Assembly (NCBI GenBank): GCA_934561515.1
Contig: CAKTGM010000007.1
Location: 1-64,000 of the forward strand
Source: an uncultured Oscillospiraceae bacterium
GTDB taxonomy: Bacteria > Bacillota > Clostridia > Oscillospirales > Oscillospiraceae
DNA: 64,000 bases
Direction: 5' to 3'
The notes under the pieces are model-generated. The model was given only the letters and a program-made list of their open reading frames with translations. It was not told the DNA's origin and did no database searches. This document shows, in pieces, positions 41,370 to 48,760 of this stretch (within the stretch, counting starts at the first letter, position 1; each line of letters begins with the position of its first letter). Made by a program: the position numbers and the translations under genes.

Positions 41370-43295
41370 TTATTCCAATTCGAATGCGCCGGTATAGAGC
41401 TGGTAGTAGGTGCCCTTTTCCGCAATCAGCTTTTCGTGGCTGCCGCGCTCAATGATGCGGCCGTGGTCCAGCACCATGATGACGTCGGAATTCTTGACGG
41501 TGGAAAGGCGGTGGGCGATGACGAACACCGTGCGGCCCTCCATGAGCTTATCCATGCCGCGCTGGACGATGGCCTCGGTGCGCGTGTCGATGGAGGACGT
41601 TGCCTCGTCGAGAATCATCACCGGGGGGTCTGCCACCGCCGCGCGGGCGATGGAGATGAGCTGGCGCTGACCCTGCGAGAGGTTTGCGCCGTTGTTGGAA
41701 AGCTCGGTCTCATAGCCCTGGGGAAGGCGCGAGATGAAGTCGTCCGCGCCGGCGAGCTTTGCCGCGGCGATGCACTCTTCATCCGTTGCGCTGAGCTTGC
41801 CGTAGCGGATGTTGTCCATCACCGTGCCGGTGAAGAGGTTCACATCCTGCAAGACGATGCCTAAGCTGCGGCGCAGGTCTGCCTTTTTGATCTTGCGCAC
41901 GTCGATGCCGTCGTAGAGGATCTGACCGTCGGAAATGTCGTAAAAGCGGTTGATGAGGTTGGTGATGGTCGTCTTGCCCGCGCCCGTCGCGCCGACGAAG
42001 GCAACCTTCTGCCCCGGCTCTGCATAGACGGAAACATCGTGCAGCACCTGCTTGTTCTCTACATAGCCGAAGTCCACGTCGATGAGGCGCACGTCGCCGC
42101 GCAGCTCGCGGTAGGAGACCTTGCCGTTGTCGTTCGGATTTCTCCATGCCCAGCGTCCGGTGTGACGGTCGCTCTCGGTGATCGTGCCGTCGGGGGCAAT
42201 GTCGGCGTCGACGAGCGTGACGAAGCCCTCGTCCTCTTCACTCTTTTCGTCGATGAGGGAGAAGACGCGCTGCGCGCCCGCGCCCGCCATGACGATGGAG
42301 TTGATCTGCTGGGAGAGCTGATTGATGTTGCCCGTGAACTGCCTCGTCATGTTGAGGAAGGGAACAAGAATGGAGATATCCAGCGCCTTGCCGGAGAAGC
42401 TGACGTTGGGAAGCCCAATGAGCAGGAACACGCCGCCCACCAGCGCAAGGCCGACATAGAGCAGGTTGCCGATGTTGCCGATGATGGGGCCGAGTACGCT
42501 TGCATAGGCGTGGGCGCGGTAGCTGTCTTCATAGAGGGCTTCGTTGAGCTTGTCGAATTCCTCAAGGGAGCGCTGCTCGTGGCAGAAGACCTTGACGACC
42601 TTCTGACCGGTCATCGTCTCCTGAATGAAGCCCTCGGTCTTGGCCACGGCCTTCTGCTGGCGCAGGAAGAACTTGGCGCTGCCGCCGCCGATGCGCTTGG
42701 TGACCGAGACCATCAGCACGATGCCGACGGCCAGCACCAGCGTCAGCCAGAGGCTGAAATAGAGCATGATGGCGAGCACGACCAGCACGATCGCGCCCGA
42801 CTGGAGAAAGGCGGGAATGGCCTCGGAGACGAGCTGACGCAGCGTGTCGATATCGTTGGTGTAAAAGCTCATGATATCGCCGTGCTGGTGGGTGTCGAAG
42901 TAGCGGATGGGGAGGTCCTGCATCCCGCCGAACATCTCCTGACGGAGCTTGTTGAGAAAGCCCTGCGTCATGTAGGCCATGAGCTGCTTCTGCACAAGGA
43001 TGGCGAGGATGGAAAGAGCATACAGCACGATGAGCAGCGTCAAAATCGGTTTAAGCTCGGCCTGCGCCGCGGCCCAGTCGCGCGAAGCGTACCATTTTTC
43101 AATGACCTGAATGACATTCTGCGTGAAAAGCGCAGGAATGGAGGAAACGACGGACGAGAAGAGGATGCAGGCAAGGGTGATGGGAGCGAGCACGGGATAG
43201 TAGGAAAAGAGCTTTTTCACCGTGCGCTTCAGCATGGCAAGGTTCGCCGCGCCCGCGTTGGGGCCGCGGCTGGCTGCGCCGTGGTTATGCTTCAT
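41370..43295 (-). CDS. ABC exporter half-transporter (permease + ATPase), second of pair
   Basis: A 641-residue type I ABC exporter half. Six transmembrane helices occupy about 30-345; the ATPase domain follows with Walker A VGATGAGKTT, signature LSQGQRQ, Walker B VMILDEATSS and the H-loop HRLS. The ATG at 43293-43295 follows GGAGGTG and overlaps the partner gene by 11 bases. Paired half-transporters behind a MarR regulator usually form heterodimeric multidrug exporters (BmrCD/LmrCD-like). Here both signature and catalytic motifs look intact in this subunit. Confidence 0.92.
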   Translation of the reverse strand: MKHNHGAASRGPNAGAANLAMLKRTVKKLFSYYPVLAPITLACILFSSVVSSIPALFTQNVIQVIEKWYASRDWAAAQAELKPILTLLIVLYALSILAILVQKQLMAYMTQGFLNKLRQEMFGGMQDLPIRYFDTHQHGDIMSFYTNDIDTLRQLVSEAIPAFLQSGAIVLVVLAIMLYFSLWLTLVLAVGIVLMVSVTKRIGGGSAKFFLRQQKAVAKTEGFIQETMTGQKVVKVFCHEQRSLEEFDKLNEALYEDSYRAHAYASVLGPIIGNIGNLLYVGLALVGGVFLLIGLPNVSFSGKALDISILVPFLNMTRQFTGNINQLSQQINSIVMAGAGAQRVFSLIDEKSEEDEGFVTLVDADIAPDGTITESDRHTGRWAWRNPNDNGKVSYRELRGDVRLIDVDFGYVENKQVLHDVSVYAEPGQKVAFVGATGAGKTTITNLINRFYDISDGQILYDGIDVRKIKKADLRRSLGIVLQDVNLFTGTVMDNIRYGKLSATDEECIAAAKLAGADDFISRLPQGYETELSNNGANLSQGQRQLISIARAAVADPPVMILDEATSSIDTRTEAIVQRGMDKLMEGRTVFVIAHRLSTVKNSDVIMVLDHGRIIERGSHEKLIAEKGTYYQLYTGAFELE

Positions 43296-45036
43296 GTCCG
43301 TCACCTCCGTTCGTCTGGGATTCGTAGACCTCGCGGTAGATCGCGCTCGAGGTAAGAAGCTCCTCGTGCGTGCCCATATCCGCAATGCGGCCGTTGTTCA
43401 TCACGAGGATGAGGTCGGCGTCCTGCACGGATGCGACGCGCTGGGCGATGATGATCTTCGTCGTCTCGGGCAGGTAGGTGCGCAGACCCTCGCGGATGAG
43501 CGCGTCGGTGCGCGTGTCGACCGCGCTGGTCGAGTCGTCAAGGATCAGGATCTTCGGCTTTTTGAGCAGCGCGCGGGCGATGCACAGGCGCTGCTTCTGC
43601 CCGCCGGAGACGTTCGTGCCGCCCTGCTCGATGTGGGTGTCGTACCCGTCGGGGAAGGAGCGGATGAAGTCGTCCGCCTGCGCAAGACGGCAGGCCTCGG
43701 CCATTTCCTCATCGCTTGCATTTTCGCTGCCCCAGCGCAGGTTATCCTTGATCGTGCCGGAGAAGAGGACGTTCTTTTGCAGCACCACGCTGACTTTGCC
43801 GCGCAGAGCGTCGAGGTCGTAGCTGCGCACATCCACGCCGCCGACCTTCACGCTGCCCTCGGTTGCGTCGTACAGGCGTGGGATGAGCTGCACGAGGGTC
43901 GATTTGCTCGAACCCGTGCCGCCGAGGATGCCGACGGTCTGCCCCGGCGCGATGTGCAGGTCGATGCCTTGCAGGGCGAACTTCTCCGCCGCGGCGGAGT
44001 ACTTGAAGCTGACGTTTTCAAAGTCGATCGAGCCGTCCTTCACGTCATACAAGGGCGCGGCGGGATCGGCGAGCGCAGGCCGCTCTTCGAGCACCTCACT
44101 GATACGCACGAAGGACTCGTAGGACATCGTGAGCATGACATAGATCATCGAGATCATCATCAGCGACATGAGGATCTGCATCCCGTAGGTCAGCATCGCC
44201 GAGAGCTGGCCGACGTCGATCGTCGCGCCGCCGCTTGTGATGATGAGCTTCGAGCCGACATAGAGCACAAAGACCATGTTGAAGTAGACGCAGAACTGCA
44301 TCAGCGGGCCGCTGAGCGCGACGACGCGCTCGGCGTAGGTGAAGTCCTTGGCAATGTCGCCCGAGGCGGCGGCAAACTTTTCCTTTTCGTATCCTTCGCG
44401 GGCAAAGCCCTTGACGACGCGCATCGCGCGGACGTTTTCCTCCACAGATTCGTTGAGGCGGTCATACTTGCGGAAGACTGCGCGGAAGGCGGGCATCGCC
44501 TTGCGCGCGATGAGCAGCAGCCCCGCGACGAGCAGGGGAATGACGATGACGAAGGTCATCGCAAGCGCGCCGCCCATGATATAGGCCATGATGATGGCGA
44601 AGAGGAACATCAGCGGGGCGCGCACGGCGATGCGGATGCACATCATGAAGGCCATCTGCACGTTGCTCACGTCGGTGGTCATGCGCGTGACGAGCGAGGC
44701 GGAGGAGAATTTGTCGATATTTTCAAAGGCGAAGCTCTGCACGCGGGTAAACACATCGTGCCGGACGTTTTTGGCAAAGCCTGCGCTCGCGCGCGAGCCG
44801 AAGAAACCGCCCGCCGCGCCGCAGGAGAGCGACACGAGCGCCATCAGGACGAGCACAAGACCTGCGCGCACGATGCCGTCCAGCGCTGCGCCCGCCTTGA
44901 CCTCGTTGATGAGCTTTGCGGTGATGAAGGGGATCAAAACCTCGATCGCCACCTCGCCGACCATGCACACGAGCGTCAGGATCGCGGGCTTTTTATACTC
45001 GCGGATGCAGCCCATCAGCTGCCGGATCATTTTCAT
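43285..45036 (-). CDS. ABC exporter half-transporter (permease + ATPase), first of pair
   Basis: A 583-residue half-transporter: six helices in about 15-310, then an ATPase domain with an atypical Walker A LGGTGSSKST, signature VSGGQKQR, and ILDDSTSAVDT, where Asp replaces the catalytic Glu after Walker B. A degenerate site of this kind in one half is characteristic of heterodimeric exporters. Two start codons fit; 45036 has better spacing to AAGGAGG than 45042. It overlaps marR by four bases. Confidence 0.92.
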   Translation of the reverse strand: MKMIRQLMGCIREYKKPAILTLVCMVGEVAIEVLIPFITAKLINEVKAGAALDGIVRAGLVLVLMALVSLSCGAAGGFFGSRASAGFAKNVRHDVFTRVQSFAFENIDKFSSASLVTRMTTDVSNVQMAFMMCIRIAVRAPLMFLFAIIMAYIMGGALAMTFVIVIPLLVAGLLLIARKAMPAFRAVFRKYDRLNESVEENVRAMRVVKGFAREGYEKEKFAAASGDIAKDFTYAERVVALSGPLMQFCVYFNMVFVLYVGSKLIITSGGATIDVGQLSAMLTYGMQILMSLMMISMIYVMLTMSYESFVRISEVLEERPALADPAAPLYDVKDGSIDFENVSFKYSAAAEKFALQGIDLHIAPGQTVGILGGTGSSKSTLVQLIPRLYDATEGSVKVGGVDVRSYDLDALRGKVSVVLQKNVLFSGTIKDNLRWGSENASDEEMAEACRLAQADDFIRSFPDGYDTHIEQGGTNVSGGQKQRLCIARALLKKPKILILDDSTSAVDTRTDALIREGLRTYLPETTKIIIAQRVASVQDADLILVMNNGRIADMGTHEELLTSSAIYREVYESQTNGGDGHEA

Positions 45037-45539
45037 TGGCATTTTCCTCCTTTTTTACGCGGCGGGGGGCAGGTAGGCAGCTTGCCCTGCGCGATCAGCT
45101 CTAAGCGCTTTTCTTCAAACGTATCGTGGATGGTGCGCAGCGCCTCGCAGAACGGGTCAAGCTCGTCCTTGCTTAGCTGGTCGAAAAATTCGCGGTATTC
45201 CGCCGCGTCCTTTTCAAAAAAGCCGGCGATGTATTCGTCCGCCTTCTCCGTCGCGCGCAGGCGGATGACGCGCCGGTCATCCGGGTCGCTCAGCCGCTCG
45301 GCAAAGGCGCCGTCCACGAGCCGGTCGACAAGCTTGCTCATCTGCTGCTTGGGCATACGGGCGAGGTTTGCAAGCTCTGTCATCGTCAGCGTGCGGCCGC
45401 TGCGGCGCAGCGACTGGATGCAGTAGTACATATCGAGGCTCACGCCGTCGTTGAGCATCCGCTTGAACGGGCGGGCGAACCAGTAGTGCCAGGCGGGGAT
45501 GGTGTCGAGCAGAAGCTCCTGAATTTCGTTGGTCTGCAT
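45033..45539 (-). CDS. MarR family transcriptional regulator
   Basis: A 168-residue winged-helix regulator. The DNA-binding part spans about 45-110: LTMTELANLARMPKQQMSKLVDRLVDGAF then the wing SDPDDRRVIRLRAT. The C-terminal tail is rich in Pro, Lys and Cys. First gene of the operon with the two ABC halves, so it most likely represses its own operon; a 24-base imperfect palindrome lies 30 bases upstream of its start. Confidence 0.9.
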   Translation of the reverse strand: MQTNEIQELLLDTIPAWHYWFARPFKRMLNDGVSLDMYYCIQSLRRSGRTLTMTELANLARMPKQQMSKLVDRLVDGAFAERLSDPDDRRVIRLRATEKADEYIAGFFEKDAAEYREFFDQLSKDELDPFCEALRTIHDTFEEKRLELIAQGKLPTCPPPRKKGGKCQ

Positions 45540-45568
45540 GGTTGATTCTCCTTTCGTGGTAATATGCA

Positions 45569-45592
45569 GATAGTAAACTTTCGTTGACTATC
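45569..45592. promoter_or_regulatory. Candidate MarR operator
   Basis: Imperfect palindrome: GATAGTAAAC (45569-45578), TTTC, GTTGACTATC (45583-45592), one mismatch per half. Overlaps the probable minus-strand promoter (several -35/-10 combinations are possible between 45565 and 45620). Confidence 0.6.
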
Positions 45593-45665
45593 ATTCGCAA
45601 TTGATAATGACAAGAATACAACAATAAAAAATGAATTGCAAGAGAAACCTGCGCGGAAATCGTAA

Positions 45666-45695
45666 AAAAAGCGGTGGCCGAAGCCACCGCTTTTT
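45666..45695. terminator. Intrinsic terminator after the GTPase-NYN gene
   Basis: 13-bp perfect stem (45666-45678 with 45683-45695), four-base loop, A and T runs on both sides. Confidence 0.88.
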
Positions 45696-45703
45696 GTTGG
45701 AAT

Positions 45704-48328
45704 TTATCGCTTGATCGTTGCGTTGTTTCTCACCGTCCGCTCGCTTCGCGGGCGGTTTACAAGGCTTTGCAGCACGGCGCTGATCTGCCCCTCGGCGGAT
45801 TCGACCTCGGCATGAAACGCGCGGGCGGAGACGCGCAGCGCCCCGTGACCGAGGATGATGACCTGCTCAGGCCCGTCCGAGGTCGCCACGCGCACGCGCC
45901 GCTCGCGGCGCAGCTCGTAGGTCGCGCGCTCGATGTAGGTGTCGGCGGTCTCGGCCTCCTTGGTGTAAACGACCTTGACGCCGTGCACCGTCTGCACGCT
46001 GCCGGGATTGCCCTTGACCTTGTAGGCGTCGAACACTACGATGACGCGGCATTTGCGAAAGCCCTGATAGTTTGCAAGAATGTCGATGAGCGCGCTGCGC
46101 GCGGCGGCGATGTCCTGCGAAGCGAGTGCGGCAAGCTCATCCCAGGCGAAGATGATGTTGTAGCCGTCGACGAGCAGATATTCCGTGTCCTTGGAGTGGA
46201 TCGTCACGTCGTAGTGGTCGGCAAGCGCGGTGCGCGCGGGCTTTTTCGCGGGCTCGAACGCACGGTGCTCGACCTTGCCGTAGGTGCGCTCGAAAATCTC
46301 CTGCAGCTCCTTGTCCGCTGCATACGCGCCGCCTGCGCCGGCGCCGCGGCGGGCAGCGGGCGCGCTTTCCTCCTTGCGCGCTTCTTCGCCGAGGTGGAGG
46401 CCGCTGTCGCAGTGGACGTGCTGCGCGACCTCGTCCCAGGGAATGGTAATGCTGCCGCCGTGGTCGCAGAAGACGGAGGAGGCGGGATTGTCCGTGTCGC
46501 GCTCGGCGTCGTAGCCGGTCGCGGCGGCGACGGATTCCTGCTCCGCGCAGACCTCGTAGCCGTGGACGGTGCAGGCGAGCTGCCCGCGTCCGCGCGTGTA
46601 GGCCGCGACGCTCTCAAAATAGTCGCGCATCCCGCGCACCGGTGCGCAGCCGGTGAGGACGGTGTTCTCCCCCTCGCTCTGCGGCGCGTCGACCGTGCCG
46701 CCCATGTTCTGAAGGTCGGTCATCGCGCGGCCGACGCACTCGGCGGGAATGTCGAGGCGGAAGTCGTAGTAAGGCTCAAGGAGGATGCTTTCCGCCTGCA
46801 TCAGTCCCTGCCGCACGGCGCGGTAGGTCGCCTGACGGAAGTCGCCGCCCTCGGTGTGCTTTAGGTGCGCCCGGCCCGCAACGAGCGTGAATTTCACGTC
46901 CGTCAGCGGCGAGCCGGTCAGCACGCCCGCGTGCTCGCGCTCTGAAAGATGCGTGAAGATGAGCCTCTGCCAGTTGAGATCGAGCACATCCGTCGGGACG
47001 GCGCTCGCAAGCTGCACGCCTGTCCCGCGCGGCAGCGGCTCGATGAGAAGCTGCACCTCCGCATAGTGGCGCAGGGGCTCAAAGTGCCCCATGCCGAGCA
47101 CGGGCGCGGCGATGGTCTCGCGGTAAACGATGCTGCCCTCGCCAAAGCTGACGGCAAGGCCGAAGCGGTCCGAGATCAGGCGGCGGAGGATCTCAAGCTG
47201 GATCTTGCCCATGAGCTGCACGTGGATCTGAGCGCTGTGCTCGTCCCAGACGATGCGCAGCATCGGGTCTTCTTCTTCGAGCTCCCGCAGCTTTGTGAGC
47301 GCGCTGTGCGCCTCCGCGCCGGGCGGCAGGATGAGGCGGTAGGTCAAAACCGGCTGCAAGAGCGGCGCGGACGCTTCCGCCTCCGCGCCGAGCCCGAGGC
47401 CCACGTAGCTGCGGCTGAGGCCCGTGACGGCAACGACGCTGCCCGCGCCCGCTTCCTCAAGCGCGCGGAACTTGACGCCCGAGTAGAGGCGCAGCTGATC
47501 GGCCTTTTCGCTGTAGGTCCTGCCCTGCGCTTCATAGGAGAGCGGGGCCTTCACGCGCAGCGCCCCGCCCGTGACCTTGAGCCACGTCAGCCTTGCGCCC
47601 TGCGCATCGCGCGAGATTTTGAAGACGCGCGCGCCGAAGGCATCGGGATAGTCCGGTGCGAGGGTGAAGCCGTCGAGCGCGGAGAGCAGCGCCTCGACGC
47701 CCTGCAATTTGAGCGCCGAGCCGAAAAAGCAGGGGAAAACCGCGCGCTGCTCGATCATATCGGCAATGCAGCTGCGCTCGACCGCGCCGTGCGCGAGCAT
47801 CTGCTCGAGCGCTGTTTCATCGCAGAGGGCGAGCGCCTCGTCGCGCTCGCTCGCGGGCAGGGAAAAGTCGACGCACTCCGCACTCAGGGCCTTTGTGAGC
47901 TGCGCCATCAGCGAAGACTTGTCCGCGCCCGCAAGGTCCATCTTGTTGATGAAGAGAAAGGTCGGCACGCTGTAGCGCTCGAGCAGCCGCCAGAGCGTGC
48001 GCGTGTGGCTCTGCACGCCGTCGCTGCCGCTGATGACGAGCACCGCGTAGTCAAGCACCGAGAGCGTGCGCTCCATCTCGGCGGAAAAGTCGACGTGGCC
48101 GGGCGTATCGAGCAGCGTGATCTCCGTTTCGCCGGCGGTGAGCATGGCCTGCTTTGCAAAGATCGTGATGCCGCGCTCGCGCTCGAGCGCGTCGGTATCG
48201 AGAAAGGCGTCGCCATGGTCCACGCGCCCGAGCTTGCGCAGTGCGCCGGAAGCGTATAAAAGCCCCTCGGAGAGGGTCGTCTTTCCGGAGTCAACGTGGG
48301 CAAGGATGCCGATGCAAATATGTTTCAT
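45704..48328 (-). CDS. Tet(M)/EF-G-like translation GTPase fused to a YacP/Rae1-type NYN nuclease domain
   Basis: An 874-residue protein. Residues 1-610 are a complete translation-factor GTPase of the ribosomal-protection (Tet(M)/Tet(O)) group: P-loop AHVDSGKT 10-17, RGIT 52-55, DTPGH 74-78, NKMD 128-131, then domains II-V. Residues about 610-715 are a linker rich in Ala, Glu and Arg, including a run of basic/Gly residues. Residues 716-850 are a YacP-type NYN (PIN-like) domain: VDGYN (Asp721), VVFDA (Asp767), TKEAETAD (Asp796), ATSD (Asp818) and GALRVSARAF. In Bacillus, YacP (Rae1) is an endoribonuclease that cuts mRNA in the ribosomal A site, the same site Tet(M) visits. The fusion suggests GTP-dependent delivery of a nuclease to ribosomes. 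Whether it gives tetracycline resistance is not inferable. The normal length of Tet(M) is about 640. Confidence 0.88.
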   Translation of the reverse strand: MKHICIGILAHVDSGKTTLSEGLLYASGALRKLGRVDHGDAFLDTDALERERGITIFAKQAMLTAGETEITLLDTPGHVDFSAEMERTLSVLDYAVLVISGSDGVQSHTRTLWRLLERYSVPTFLFINKMDLAGADKSSLMAQLTKALSAECVDFSLPASERDEALALCDETALEQMLAHGAVERSCIADMIEQRAVFPCFFGSALKLQGVEALLSALDGFTLAPDYPDAFGARVFKISRDAQGARLTWLKVTGGALRVKAPLSYEAQGRTYSEKADQLRLYSGVKFRALEEAGAGSVVAVTGLSRSYVGLGLGAEAEASAPLLQPVLTYRLILPPGAEAHSALTKLRELEEEDPMLRIVWDEHSAQIHVQLMGKIQLEILRRLISDRFGLAVSFGEGSIVYRETIAAPVLGMGHFEPLRHYAEVQLLIEPLPRGTGVQLASAVPTDVLDLNWQRLIFTHLSEREHAGVLTGSPLTDVKFTLVAGRAHLKHTEGGDFRQATYRAVRQGLMQAESILLEPYYDFRLDIPAECVGRAMTDLQNMGGTVDAPQSEGENTVLTGCAPVRGMRDYFESVAAYTRGRGQLACTVHGYEVCAEQESVAAATGYDAERDTDNPASSVFCDHGGSITIPWDEVAQHVHCDSGLHLGEEARKEESAPAARRGAGAGGAYAADKELQEIFERTYGKVEHRAFEPAKKPARTALADHYDVTIHSKDTEYLLVDGYNIIFAWDELAALASQDIAAARSALIDILANYQGFRKCRVIVVFDAYKVKGNPGSVQTVHGVKVVYTKEAETADTYIERATYELRRERRVRVATSDGPEQVIILGHGALRVSARAFHAEVESAEGQISAVLQSLVNRPRSERTVRNNATIKR

Positions 48329-48367
48329 AGTAAAAAGCTGCCTTTTTTGTCTGTTCGTATTGTGTCC

Positions 48368-48396
48368 ATTATGGCAGATTTGCCCCGAGGGTTCAA
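48368..48396 (-). promoter_or_regulatory. Promoter of the GTPase-NYN gene
   Basis: Minus strand TTGAAC (48391-48396), 17-base spacer, CATAAT (48368-48373). Leader about 33 bases, with no leader peptide of the tet(M) kind. Confidence 0.5.
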
Positions 48397-48460
48397 CGAT
48401 GATTTTTTATCTTTGGCGAGCGGCGGGGAAAGCAGCGCAAAAAAGGGTGAAAAAATGCGA

Positions 48461-48510
48461 AAAGCAGCACGGCTTTTCGACTTTTGGCGGTCAAAAAACG
48501 ATGCTGCTTT
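48461..48510 (-). terminator. Terminator after tRNA-Leu
   Basis: AAAGCAGCA (48461-48469) pairs with TGCTGCTTT (48502-48510) around a long loop; T runs follow on the minus strand. Confidence 0.5.
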
Positions 48511-48516
48511 GCTGTA

Positions 48517-48601
48517 TGGTGCGGGCATGGGGACTTGAACCCCAACGCCTTGCGGCACGAGAACCTAAATCTCGCATGTCTGCCAATTCCATCATGCCCG
48601 C
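48517..48601 (-). tRNA. tRNA-Leu (anticodon TAG)
   Basis: An 85-base class II tRNA with CCA encoded (48517-48519 on plus). Acceptor GCGGGCA pairs with TGCCCGC. The anticodon stem CGAGA/TCTCG holds loop TTTAGGT, giving anticodon TAG for CUA/CUN leucine codons. A long variable arm (GCCGCAAGGC region) and the T arm GGGGTTCAAGTCCCC are clear. Stands alone, with its own promoter. Confidence 0.95.
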
Positions 48602-48611
48602 GAATACTGCC

Positions 48612-48640
48612 ACTATAGCACAACTTGCGCGCCGCGGCAA
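48612..48640 (-). promoter_or_regulatory. Promoter of tRNA-Leu
   Basis: Minus strand TTGCCG (48635-48640), 17-base spacer, TATAGT (48612-48617), 10 bases before the mature 5' end. Confidence 0.6.
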
Positions 48641-48683
48641 GGAGAAAAATCGGAAAGCGGCGCGGGACGGGATAAGAAGGACG

Positions 48684-48721
48684 AAAAAAGGTCTCCGCAT
48701 GGTCGTGACCATGCGGAGACC
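48684..48721 (-). terminator. Terminator of the GH24-SLH-GH25 gene
   Basis: 15-bp perfect stem (48690-48704 with 48707-48721), two-base loop, then TTTTTT on the minus strand. Confidence 0.88.
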
Positions 48722-48760
48722 CTGCTGCTTTTCCGGGGCGCAAGTCTGCGCGTTTTTTGC

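Noticed and set aside
43222..45426. 734-codon plus-strand open frame opposite the first ABC gene
   Set aside because: His/Asp/Glu/Arg-rich low-complexity translation typical of antisense frames; the minus strand holds clear ABC motifs.
45704..48328. Calling this gene a tetracycline resistance determinant
   Set aside because: The GTPase resembles Tet(M) but carries an extra nuclease domain and lacks the usual tet leader; resistance cannot be inferred from this alone.
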